A stretch of DNA of 5,985 bases. Source: Bifidobacterium breve. Its GTDB lineage: Bacteria; Actinomycetota; Actinomycetes; Nanopelagicales; Nanopelagicaceae. Shown here piece after piece: positions 1 through 5,273 of this stretch; positions within the stretch are counted from its first letter, which is position 1, and every line of letters starts with the position of its first letter. The stretch covers positions 1-5,985 of the forward strand of contig CAMBGL010000078.1 in the NCBI GenBank assembly GCA_945866155.1. The letters are read 5' to 3'. A model generated the notes under the pieces. That model searched no databases. It had not been told where the DNA came from and saw nothing but the letters and a program-made list of their open reading frames with translations. A program made the position numbers and the translations under genes.

Positions 1-1074
1 CCAGTAAAAAAGAAATCTCATAATCTCAATCTTCTTTTTATTGCCGTCATCGCGGGAGTCATTGGTGGAATTTTAGGTTCAAATGCATCCACTGGTTGGA
101 TTCCATATCGCGCTAATTTAGTAAGTTCTAATAGCGCAATCGAGAGAAAGCCAGATTCAGTAGCAGGAATCGCGCAGCGAGTTCTTCCATCCGTAGTTTC
201 AATTGCAACAGAATCAGATTCTGGCGGTGGAACTGGTTCAGGTTTCATCATTGATAGTGGTGGAATGATCCTTACGAATAATCATGTTGTTGACGATGTT
301 GCACTCTCCGGTGGAGAAATCACGGTAACGCTCAATAATGGGCAAAGTTATGAAGGAACAATTGTTGGCCGAGATGCGCCTTATGATCTTGCTGTTATAA
401 AGATTGCTGCAAATAATCTTCCAGCACTGCAATTTGGAGATAGTGAAAAAGTAGCTGTGGGAGATGCAGTCATTGCAATTGGTTCCCCTCTTGGTCTTTC
501 AGGAACTGTAACTCTCGGCATTATTAGTGCAAAAAATCGCGCAGTGACTGCAGGAAGTGGAGGCTCTGAAAGCTCATTTATCAATGCACTACAAACTGAT
601 GCAGCTATCAATCCAGGAAATTCTGGTGGTCCATTAGTAGATATAACTGGCGCAGTAATTGGAGTCAACTCAGCGATTGCATCTCTTGGTGCATCATCGG
701 GATCACAACTTGGCTCTATTGGTCTCGGTTTTGCAATTCCAATCAATCAAGCGCGCCGTACCGCAGATCAACTCATCAAAACAGGTAAAGCCACATATCC
801 GATAATGGGTCTCTCATTGGATATGTCATCAACTGGAAAAGGTGCACAGGTAGCAACACAACCGAATGCGATTCTCAAAGGTGGGCCGGCTGCTAAAGCA
901 GGAATTCGCGCAGGTGATCTCATTACCCATTTCGAAGGTAGGGAAATCACAACAGCGGATGAACTTATTGTTGCTGTGAGAGCGCAAGAAGTTGGCGATA
1001 CCATCAAACTTAAATATTTCCGCAATGGTAAGAGCACAGAAGTATCGCTCACCCTTGTCGCTTCAACAAAATAA
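1..1074 (+). CDS. HtrA/DegP-like trypsin-fold serine protease with C-terminal PDZ domain (5' end outside window)
   Basis: Membrane-anchored serine protease expected to degrade or process misfolded proteins outside the cytoplasmic membrane. The frame is open from base 1 to the TAA at 1072-1074, giving 357 visible residues; the true start lies upstream. A lysine-rich stretch (residues 3-5) precedes one hydrophobic helix (about 9-26), so the protein is probably N-in with the protease domain outside. The catalytic triad is visible: His95 in TNNHVV (bases 283-285), Asp129 in YDLAVIKI (385-387) and Ser208 in NPGNSGGPL (622-624). One PDZ domain covers about 267-357, with the GPAAKAGIRAGDLI carboxylate-binding region. 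Starting at the ATG at 265 would delete the conserved GSGFIID strand just before the His, so that start is wrong. tatB follows after 36 bases. In mycobacteria htrA sits beside sigE/rseA and tatB; the same context here supports an envelope-stress role by inference. Family call is very secure; which HtrA paralogue it is remains open. Confidence 0.96.
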   Translation, partial: PVKKKSHNLNLLFIAVIAGVIGGILGSNASTGWIPYRANLVSSNSAIERKPDSVAGIAQRVLPSVVSIATESDSGGGTGSGFIIDSGGMILTNNHVVDDVALSGGEITVTLNNGQSYEGTIVGRDAPYDLAVIKIAANNLPALQFGDSEKVAVGDAVIAIGSPLGLSGTVTLGIISAKNRAVTAGSGGSESSFINALQTDAAINPGNSGGPLVDITGAVIGVNSAIASLGASSGSQLGSIGLGFAIPINQARRTADQLIKTGKATYPIMGLSLDMSSTGKGAQVATQPNAILKGGPAAKAGIRAGDLITHFEGREITTADELIVAVRAQEVGDTIKLKYFRNGKSTEVSLTLVASTK

Positions 1075-1098
1075 TGTGTAGTTCTGAGACAGTACGGA

Positions 1099-1104
1099 TA
1101 GGCT
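1099..1104 (+). promoter_or_regulatory. Putative -10 box (TAGGCT) for a leaderless tatB transcript
   Basis: TAGGCT fits the actinobacterial TANNNT -10 consensus and ends exactly six bases before the tatB ATG at 1111, placing the predicted transcription start on or beside the A of the start codon. No convincing -35 hexamer is visible at 16-19 bases upstream. No good Shine-Dalgarno lies before this start either, which agrees with a leaderless mRNA. The same geometry recurs before the two divergent genes near 4300. Read-through from the protease gene is also possible, since there is no terminator between. Confidence 0.5.
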
Positions 1105-1110
1105 AACGAC

Positions 1111-1416
1111 ATGTTCTTTGATATTGGTGCAGGCGAAATTTTGGGCTTGGCAATACTTGGAGTCATTCTTGTTGGACCAGAGCGATTGCCACATGTGGCC
1201 TCTCAAGCTGCAAAATTAGTGAAGAAATTGCGAACACTTTCACAAACTGCAACAAATGAATTACGAGAAAATCTAGGACCAGGATTTGAAAACTTACAGC
1301 CTACCGATTTGAATCCAAAGACTTTTATAAAAAAGCAGTTGGCAGATGCGCTGGATGAGAATCAAAAACCAGCCACGAAGAAAATCAATGCAAAGATCGA
1401 CCCTGATCTTCTATGA
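1111..1416 (+). CDS. tatB: Sec-independent (twin-arginine) translocase subunit TatB
   Basis: Subunit of the twin-arginine translocase, which moves folded proteins across the cytoplasmic membrane; TatB with TatC forms the signal-peptide receptor. The 101-residue protein has the expected order: short outside N terminus (MFFDIGAGE, with the conserved polar Glu at residue 9), one membrane helix (about 10-21), the GPERLP hinge at 22-27, then an amphipathic, lysine-rich helix (about 28-56). The stretch ELRENLGPGFENL followed by DLNPKTFI (about 51-74) resembles actinobacterial TatB rather than TatA. The C-terminal tail is short and charged, so the protein is at the small end for TatB. ATG at 1111 is chosen because it begins the family N terminus and sits six bases after a -10-like box. 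The stop overlaps the mrp start (ATGA). No tatA or tatC is in the window; in Actinobacteria they are usually elsewhere. Confidence 0.93.
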   Translation: MFFDIGAGEILGLAILGVILVGPERLPHVASQAAKLVKKLRTLSQTATNELRENLGPGFENLQPTDLNPKTFIKKQLADALDENQKPATKKINAKIDPDLL

Positions 1417-2534
1417 CAATTGTTGAACAGATACATGCAGCACTTGCAACAGTTCAAGACCCAGAACTTCATCGAGCACTACCTGAATTAGGTATGGTTG
1501 AAGCAGTCTCATTCGATAAAGGCGTTGCGTCTCTAACAATTTTGCTCACAATATCTGGGTGTCCAATGCAAGATCGATTGCGTACGGATATCACGAAGGC
1601 TGTCGAGGCAGTAAAGGAAGTTGAAAGCATCTCTTTGAATTTTGGAGTTATGTCTGAGGAACAACGAAATAATGTAAAGAAATTACTTCGTGGTGGACGA
1701 GAAAAATTTATTCCATTCGCCCAACCCGATTCACTCACTCGTGTATTAGGTATTGCCTCCGGAAAAGGCGGAGTAGGTAAATCTTCATTGACTTGTAACT
1801 TAGCGATTGCAGCAGCGAATAAGGGCTTGCGAGTTGGAATTCTCGATGCTGATGTTTATGGACACTCGATTCCTCGCTTGATGGGTTTGATGAACCAGCG
1901 ACCAACTGCAATTGATCAAATGTTTATTCCGTTGGAATCCTATGGAGTAAAGACAGTATCGATGGAGATGTTCAAGCCAGAACGCTCCGATGCCGTTGCA
2001 TACCGCGGTCCACTTCTACATAAGGTATTAGAGCAGCTCCTCTCTGATGCATATTGGGGCGATCTCGACTTACTTCTTATCGATTTACCACCTGGAACTG
2101 GTGATTTAGCAATATCTCTAGGGCAACTCATTCCATCTTCAGAAGTATTAGTTGTAACGACTCCACAAGTTGCAGCAGCTGAAGTTGCTGAACGAGCAGG
2201 AAGAATCGCTCATCAAATGAAACAACATGTTGTTGGAGTAATTGAAAATATGTCGGCATTTCCTTGCCCTACGTGCGGTGAATCTATTTCACTCTTTGGT
2301 ACAGGTGGGGGAGAAGAGACTGCACGTCGACTCTCAGAACTGGTTGGAACGAATGTCCCGCTACTTGGAAAGATTCCATTTAGTCCCGATCTTCGCACTG
2401 GTGGAGATTCAGGGAAGCCAGTTGTAGCAGAACATCCAGAATCTGCGGCATCAATAATTATTAATGAAATTACAGATCAACTAATTGTTAGAAGTAAATC
2501 CTTATTAGGAGTTCGACTGGGGCTTGCTACGTAA
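1413..2534 (+). CDS. mrp: Mrp/ApbC-family iron-sulfur cluster carrier ATPase
   Basis: Cytoplasmic P-loop ATPase of the Mrp/Nbp35 (ApbC) family that binds and transfers Fe-S clusters to apo-proteins; 373 residues, normal for the two-domain form. Residues 1 to about 85 are a MIP18/DUF59 domain with the DPE motif (16-18), ELGMV (25-29) and SGCPM with Cys50. The ATPase domain begins about 110, with deviant Walker A GKGGVGKS at 117-124 (signature Lys118), the switch-like LDADVYGHS at 144-152, Walker B-like LLIDLPPGTGD at 221-231, and the cluster-binding CPTC pair (Cys285, Cys288). All key residues are present. The ATG overlaps the tatB stop in an ATGA, without a clear Shine-Dalgarno, so translation is probably coupled to tatB. 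The last 30 bases overlap the 3' end of the converging DUF1003 gene. Confidence 0.96.
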   Translation: MTIVEQIHAALATVQDPELHRALPELGMVEAVSFDKGVASLTILLTISGCPMQDRLRTDITKAVEAVKEVESISLNFGVMSEEQRNNVKKLLRGGREKFIPFAQPDSLTRVLGIASGKGGVGKSSLTCNLAIAAANKGLRVGILDADVYGHSIPRLMGLMNQRPTAIDQMFIPLESYGVKTVSMEMFKPERSDAVAYRGPLLHKVLEQLLSDAYWGDLDLLLIDLPPGTGDLAISLGQLIPSSEVLVVTTPQVAAAEVAERAGRIAHQMKQHVVGVIENMSAFPCPTCGESISLFGTGGGEETARRLSELVGTNVPLLGKIPFSPDLRTGGDSGKPVVAEHPESAASIIINEITDQLIVRSKSLLGVRLGLAT

Positions 2535-2999
2535 TTCTTTGACCATCTCTTCTAAGAGTTCAGCCATTTCACTTCGCATAAAGTCACGTGTTGCAACTTC
2601 ACCTAATGAAATTCGCAAGCTAGCGAGTTCACGAGTCAAATATTCAGTATCTGCGATACTTCTATCATTTCGAGCGCGATCTTCATTGAGTTGGATACGA
2701 TCACGATCTGCCTGACGATTTTGTGCAAGCAAAATAAGTGGCGCAGCATAGGATGCTTGAAGTGAAAGAATAAGGGTCAAGAAAATAAATGGATAAGTAT
2801 CCCAACGCAATTCTTTTGGAGCCAGACTGTTCCAAAGTCCCCAGAACCCTACAAAGAATGTCATGTATACCAAAAAGCGCGTCGTTCCTAAGAAACGTGC
2901 AAAGTTTTCGGAAAGACGGCCAATTGTTTCAGGATCGAAATTTGGACGTAGTGAACGACGTGTTTCGCGTGGAGTATCTAATTGATTTTTGCGAGCCAT
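2505..2999 (-). CDS. DUF1003 family two-helix membrane protein
   Basis: Member of the DUF1003 family, whose function is unknown to me. The 164-residue protein has a basic N terminus (1-20), a first membrane helix about 41-60, a short loop with WDTYPF (66-71), and a second helix about 71-92 that contains the family signature LSLQASYAAPLIL, running into LAQNRQADRDR (91-101). The remainder (about 96-160) is strongly charged and likely a cytoplasmic helical or coiled-coil segment. Both termini are probably cytoplasmic. The start at 2999 is supported by a strong Shine-Dalgarno at 3006-3014 with six-base spacing. It begins one base after the stop of the upstream MgtE/CBS-domain gene, so the two are almost certainly co-transcribed and possibly functionally linked. 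Its 3' end overlaps mrp, tail-to-tail. The family assignment is firm; any link to divalent cations rests only on the neighbour. Confidence 0.92.
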   Translation of the reverse strand: MARKNQLDTPRETRRSLRPNFDPETIGRLSENFARFLGTTRFLVYMTFFVGFWGLWNSLAPKELRWDTYPFIFLTLILSLQASYAAPLILLAQNRQADRDRIQLNEDRARNDRSIADTEYLTRELASLRISLGEVATRDFMRSEMAELLEEMVKELRSKPQSNS

Positions 3000-3000
3000 C

Positions 3001-4293
3001 TCAGACTCCTTCCTTCTCTAACTGAGTAATATCAACTTGCTTGCGTGAGGTTTCGCGATGATCATGGCGCCAGTTTTCCGGCAATAAGTGATCGAGCACG
3101 TCATCAACAGTGACTGCGCCAAGCAAGCGGTCATTGGCATCAATAACAGGTACGGAAAGCAAGTTATAGCTTGCTAAATAGGAAGAAACCTCATTGAGCG
3201 TTGCTTCAGGATTGAGGCCCTGCGTATCTGTATCAACGATGGAACCGAGCAGTGTTGAAGGTGGTTCGCGCAATAAGCGTTGGTAGTGCGCCATACCAAT
3301 AAAACGTCCAGTGGGCGTTTCTAGAGGTTGGCGGCAGATAAATATTTGCGAAGCAAGTGCTGGTGAAATTTCACTTTGGCGAACTGCAGCGAGGGCGTCA
3401 GCAACTGTTGAATCTGCACTCAAAATAATTGGTTCAGTCGTCATCATTCCGCCAGCAGAGTAATCCTCGTAGTTCATAAGACGAAGAACATCTTCTGCAT
3501 CCTCAGGTTCCATCAGTTCAATAAGTGCTTGAGCGCGCTCGGCTCCAACTTCGCGGAGCAAATCTGCCGCATCATCAGGATCCATTTCTCCAAGAACATC
3601 TGCAGCTCGTTCGCCCTCTAACTCTGCAAGGAGTTCTACGCGACTCTTTTCATCCATTTCTTCTAAGACATCAGCAAGTCGCTCATCGTTGAGTGCTCCA
3701 GCAACTTCAACTCGACGCTTTGGTGCTAAGTCTTGGAGTACTGCAGCAAGATCGGCAGCACGAAGATTAGACAGAGTTGAAAGTAGATTAGTAACACCTT
3801 GGTTTGGTTCGTGTGATGCAAAGCCAGTGACTTCTTCCCAAGCAACTGTAGAGGTTGCGCCTTTGCGACGCAGACCATGTCCCTTGCGCATAATGTGAAC
3901 TTTCGTAATCAGCCAGTCACCTGTGCGATTTTGTTCCATTCCCATATCTTCAACAACAACACTTTCGTCAGATTCAACAAGTGTTATGGAACGGTCTACT
4001 AATTCTCCAAGAACTAATAACTCACCTGCACGTGTATCGAAACGACGCATATTTAGTAGACCCGTAATTACTACAGTTCCACTTTCAATTGATGTAACTC
4101 GAGTAATTGGTACAAATACTCGTCGACGTAATGGAACTTCAACTACTAATCCAAGAATTCGTGGTGGTTGATTATTTGAACGAAGGGTCGCGACAGCATC
4201 TCGCACCTTACCTACTGGATCACCATTGGGGTCAAAGACCGCCGTGCCTGCAAGACGGGCGAGAAATACTCGTTTTATCAAGTTTCCGCTCAT
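3001..4293 (-). CDS. Soluble PRC-barrel / MgtE N-domain / CBS-pair protein lacking the MgtE channel
   Basis: Cytoplasmic protein of 430 residues related to the regulatory half of the Mg2+ channel MgtE but without its membrane domain. In order: a PRC-barrel-like domain at about 8-85 (FDPNGDPVGKVRD, then VFVPITRV), a second similar barrel-like segment about 90-158 (VLGELVD, GDWLITKVHI, TVAWEEVTGF), an acidic MgtE N-terminal superhelix about 175-275 built of four 24-residue repeats, the MgtE-like linker YSAGGMMTTEP (278-288), and two CBS domains about 284-342 and 346-406 (SVPVIDANDRLLGAVTVDDV in the second). No hydrophobic membrane segment is present. Calling it a magnesium transporter would therefore be misleading; sensing Mg2+ or adenine nucleotides is an inference from MgtE and CBS families. 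ATG 4293 lies six bases after a -10-like box. The DUF1003 gene follows after one base. Confidence 0.92.
   Translation of the reverse strand: MSGNLIKRVFLARLAGTAVFDPNGDPVGKVRDAVATLRSNNQPPRILGLVVEVPLRRRVFVPITRVTSIESGTVVITGLLNMRRFDTRAGELLVLGELVDRSITLVESDESVVVEDMGMEQNRTGDWLITKVHIMRKGHGLRRKGATSTVAWEEVTGFASHEPNQGVTNLLSTLSNLRAADLAAVLQDLAPKRRVEVAGALNDERLADVLEEMDEKSRVELLAELEGERAADVLGEMDPDDAADLLREVGAERAQALIELMEPEDAEDVLRLMNYEDYSAGGMMTTEPIILSADSTVADALAAVRQSEISPALASQIFICRQPLETPTGRFIGMAHYQRLLREPPSTLLGSIVDTDTQGLNPEATLNEVSSYLASYNLLSVPVIDANDRLLGAVTVDDVLDHLLPENWRHDHRETSRKQVDITQLEKEGV
3006..3014 (-). promoter_or_regulatory. Strong Shine-Dalgarno for the DUF1003 gene
   Basis: On the minus strand AGGAAGGAG precedes the DUF1003 ATG (2999) by six bases and lies inside the last codons of the upstream MgtE/CBS gene. 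It is the only clear Shine-Dalgarno before a gene in this window and fixes the start. It fits an operon-internal gene, in contrast to the apparently leaderless first genes. Confidence 0.8.
3475..3762 (-). repeat. Four tandem 24-residue repeats inside the MgtE N-domain
   Basis: Residues 178-273 of the MgtE/CBS protein divide into four 24-residue units (178-201, 202-225, 226-249, 250-273). Aligned cores are LAAVLQDLAPKRRVEVAGAL, LADVLEEMDEKSRVELLAEL, AADVLGEMDPDDAADLLREV and AQALIELMEPEDAEDVLRLM. Leucine/alanine positions and the acidic turn (EMDE, EMDP, LMEP) recur in register. This matches the two-helix repeats of the MgtE superhelix. It is a protein-level repeat; the DNA copies have diverged. 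Confidence 0.85.
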
Positions 4294-4299
4294 GGGCTA

Positions 4300-4305
4300 A
4301 GGGTA
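4300..4305 (-). promoter_or_regulatory. Putative -10 box (TACCCT) for the MgtE/CBS-DUF1003 operon
   Basis: On the minus strand TACCCT is followed by six bases and then the ATG at 4293. This is a TANNNT box placed for a leaderless transcript, as before tatB and the EamA gene. No good -35 hexamer is seen, and no Shine-Dalgarno precedes the start. Confidence 0.5.
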
Positions 4306-4323
4306 ACCTCTAAAGATGAACTC

Positions 4324-4348
4324 TTGCTTTCGTATTAGTGACAAGCAA
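4324..4348. promoter_or_regulatory. Imperfectly supported operator: inverted repeat TTGCTT-N13-AAGCAA
   Basis: TTGCTT at 4324-4329 is mirrored by AAGCAA at 4343-4348 with a 13-base spacer. It lies between the two divergent -10 boxes, over the expected -35 regions of both genes, where a dimeric regulator could control both. Six-base arms are short enough to occur by chance in a region of this size, so this is a weak candidate. Confidence 0.2.
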
Positions 4349-4352
4349 TAGA

Positions 4353-4358
4353 TACCGT
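4353..4358 (+). promoter_or_regulatory. Putative -10 box (TACCGT) for a leaderless EamA transporter transcript
   Basis: TACCGT ends exactly six bases before the ATG at 4365. The spacing equals that at tatB and at the divergent MgtE/CBS gene. It favours ATG 4365 over an in-frame GTG at 4338, which would lie upstream of the promoter box. The -35 region has no recognisable hexamer. Confidence 0.5.
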
Positions 4359-4364
4359 TACCCC

Positions 4365-5273
4365 ATGGCGCCTCACGCAAGAGATAACCACATCGCCATA
4401 CCTGCTCGCCCTGATCTCATTCGCTTAGGTCTTGGAATCATAGGTATTGGAACATCAGGCCCTCTTATTGCGATGAGTTCTATGCCTGTACTTACTTTAA
4501 TATTCTGGAGAAATCTTGGCGGATCTCTCATTACCCTCCCATTTGCAATACGACATATACGTTTGAAGAGTGATCGAGAAGGTATCAAATGGGCGGCAAT
4601 AGCCGGTGTCATTCTGGCGCTACATTTTTATGGATTCTTTTTGGCAATGCGAATGACAACAGTTGCTGCAGGAACTGCAATTGTTGCACTCCAACCAATC
4701 TTTGCAGCTCTTTTTGTAAAATTTAGCGGTGGTCATATTCCATCACGAGCATGGTTTGGAATGGTAGTTAGTTTCTTAGGCGTACTTCTTATTTCTGGAA
4801 TTGATTTACAGATATCTCTGAGAAGTTTCTTGGGTGACATCGCTGCATTAATCTCGGCGGCACTTTCAGCTCTATATATGATGGCAGGATCTAAAGCGCT
4901 ACGAACTATTGAAACAAGCACGTACACGACTATTTGCTACTTTGTTTGTGCAATAACTGCTCTACCAATGGCGATAATTGCAGGTGATGAGATTTTACAC
5001 TTCACGGCAAAACAATGGTGGATTGTTCTTGGCCTCATACTTGGTGCTCAAATTCTTGGACACACAATGTTTAATTCCACCCTGAAAAGAGTCTCTCCTG
5101 CCGTTGTCTCGCTCATAGTCTTTTTTGAAGTTCCGGTAAGTTCGATTTTGGCAGTATGGTGGCTTGACCAAAAACCACCACTTGGAATTATTCCTGGTAT
5201 TGCACTTATTCTTATTGGTTGTGTACTTGTTGTATTACGTACCCGAGTTGATCGGGCAGAAGTAAATGATTGA
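4365..5273 (+). CDS. EamA/DMT-superfamily transporter (ten-helix permease)
   Basis: Cytoplasmic-membrane permease of the drug/metabolite transporter superfamily; substrate cannot be read from the sequence. The 302-residue protein is the usual length and has two EamA repeats: about 20-145 and about 157-293, each with five likely membrane helices. Repeat 1 shows SSMPVLTLIFWRNLGGSL (38-55) and the typical TTVAAGTAIVALQPIFAAL (98-116); repeat 2 shows the matching KRVSPAVVSLIVFFEVPVSS (241-260), with charged loops between helices. The end is short and hydrophilic. The ATG at 4365 is preferred because it directly follows a TANNNT box and leaves a 19-residue cytoplasmic lead before helix 1; an in-frame GTG at 4338 would add nine residues. 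Its last eight bases overlap the start of the PHP-domain gene, implying one transcription unit. The family includes amino-acid, sugar and metabolite exporters; export is inferred only. Confidence 0.93.
   Translation: MAPHARDNHIAIPARPDLIRLGLGIIGIGTSGPLIAMSSMPVLTLIFWRNLGGSLITLPFAIRHIRLKSDREGIKWAAIAGVILALHFYGFFLAMRMTTVAAGTAIVALQPIFAALFVKFSGGHIPSRAWFGMVVSFLGVLLISGIDLQISLRSFLGDIAALISAALSALYMMAGSKALRTIETSTYTTICYFVCAITALPMAIIAGDEILHFTAKQWWIVLGLILGAQILGHTMFNSTLKRVSPAVVSLIVFFEVPVSSILAVWWLDQKPPLGIIPGIALILIGCVLVVLRTRVDRAEVND

Noticed and set aside
265..267. ATG as the start of the protease gene
   Set aside because: The frame is open back to base 1 and encodes a membrane anchor and the strand before the catalytic His; starting here would remove essential protease structure.
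381..746. 121-codon minus-strand open frame opposite the protease gene
   Set aside because: It lies wholly antisense to the catalytic core of the protease, has a low-complexity proline/alanine-rich translation with no recognisable domain, and no upstream ribosome site.
1075..1110. Possible terminator between the protease gene and tatB
   Set aside because: The 36 bases contain no stable inverted repeat and no T-run.
768..1166. 132-codon minus-strand open frame across the protease end and tatB start
   Set aside because: It would be antisense to the PDZ domain and the TatB membrane helix, both clearly real; its translation resembles no family I know.
3001..4293. Annotation of this gene as a complete MgtE magnesium transporter
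   Set aside because: No membrane-spanning segment follows the CBS pair; the protein ends about 24 residues after it, so the pore domain is absent.
4107..4313. 68-codon plus-strand open frame across the start of the MgtE/CBS gene
   Set aside because: It is antisense to the conserved first PRC-barrel segment and shows no domain; the minus-strand gene explains this DNA.
4338..4340. GTG as the start of the EamA transporter gene
   Set aside because: It lies upstream of the TACCGT box that is correctly placed for ATG 4365, adds only nine polar residues, and has no Shine-Dalgarno.
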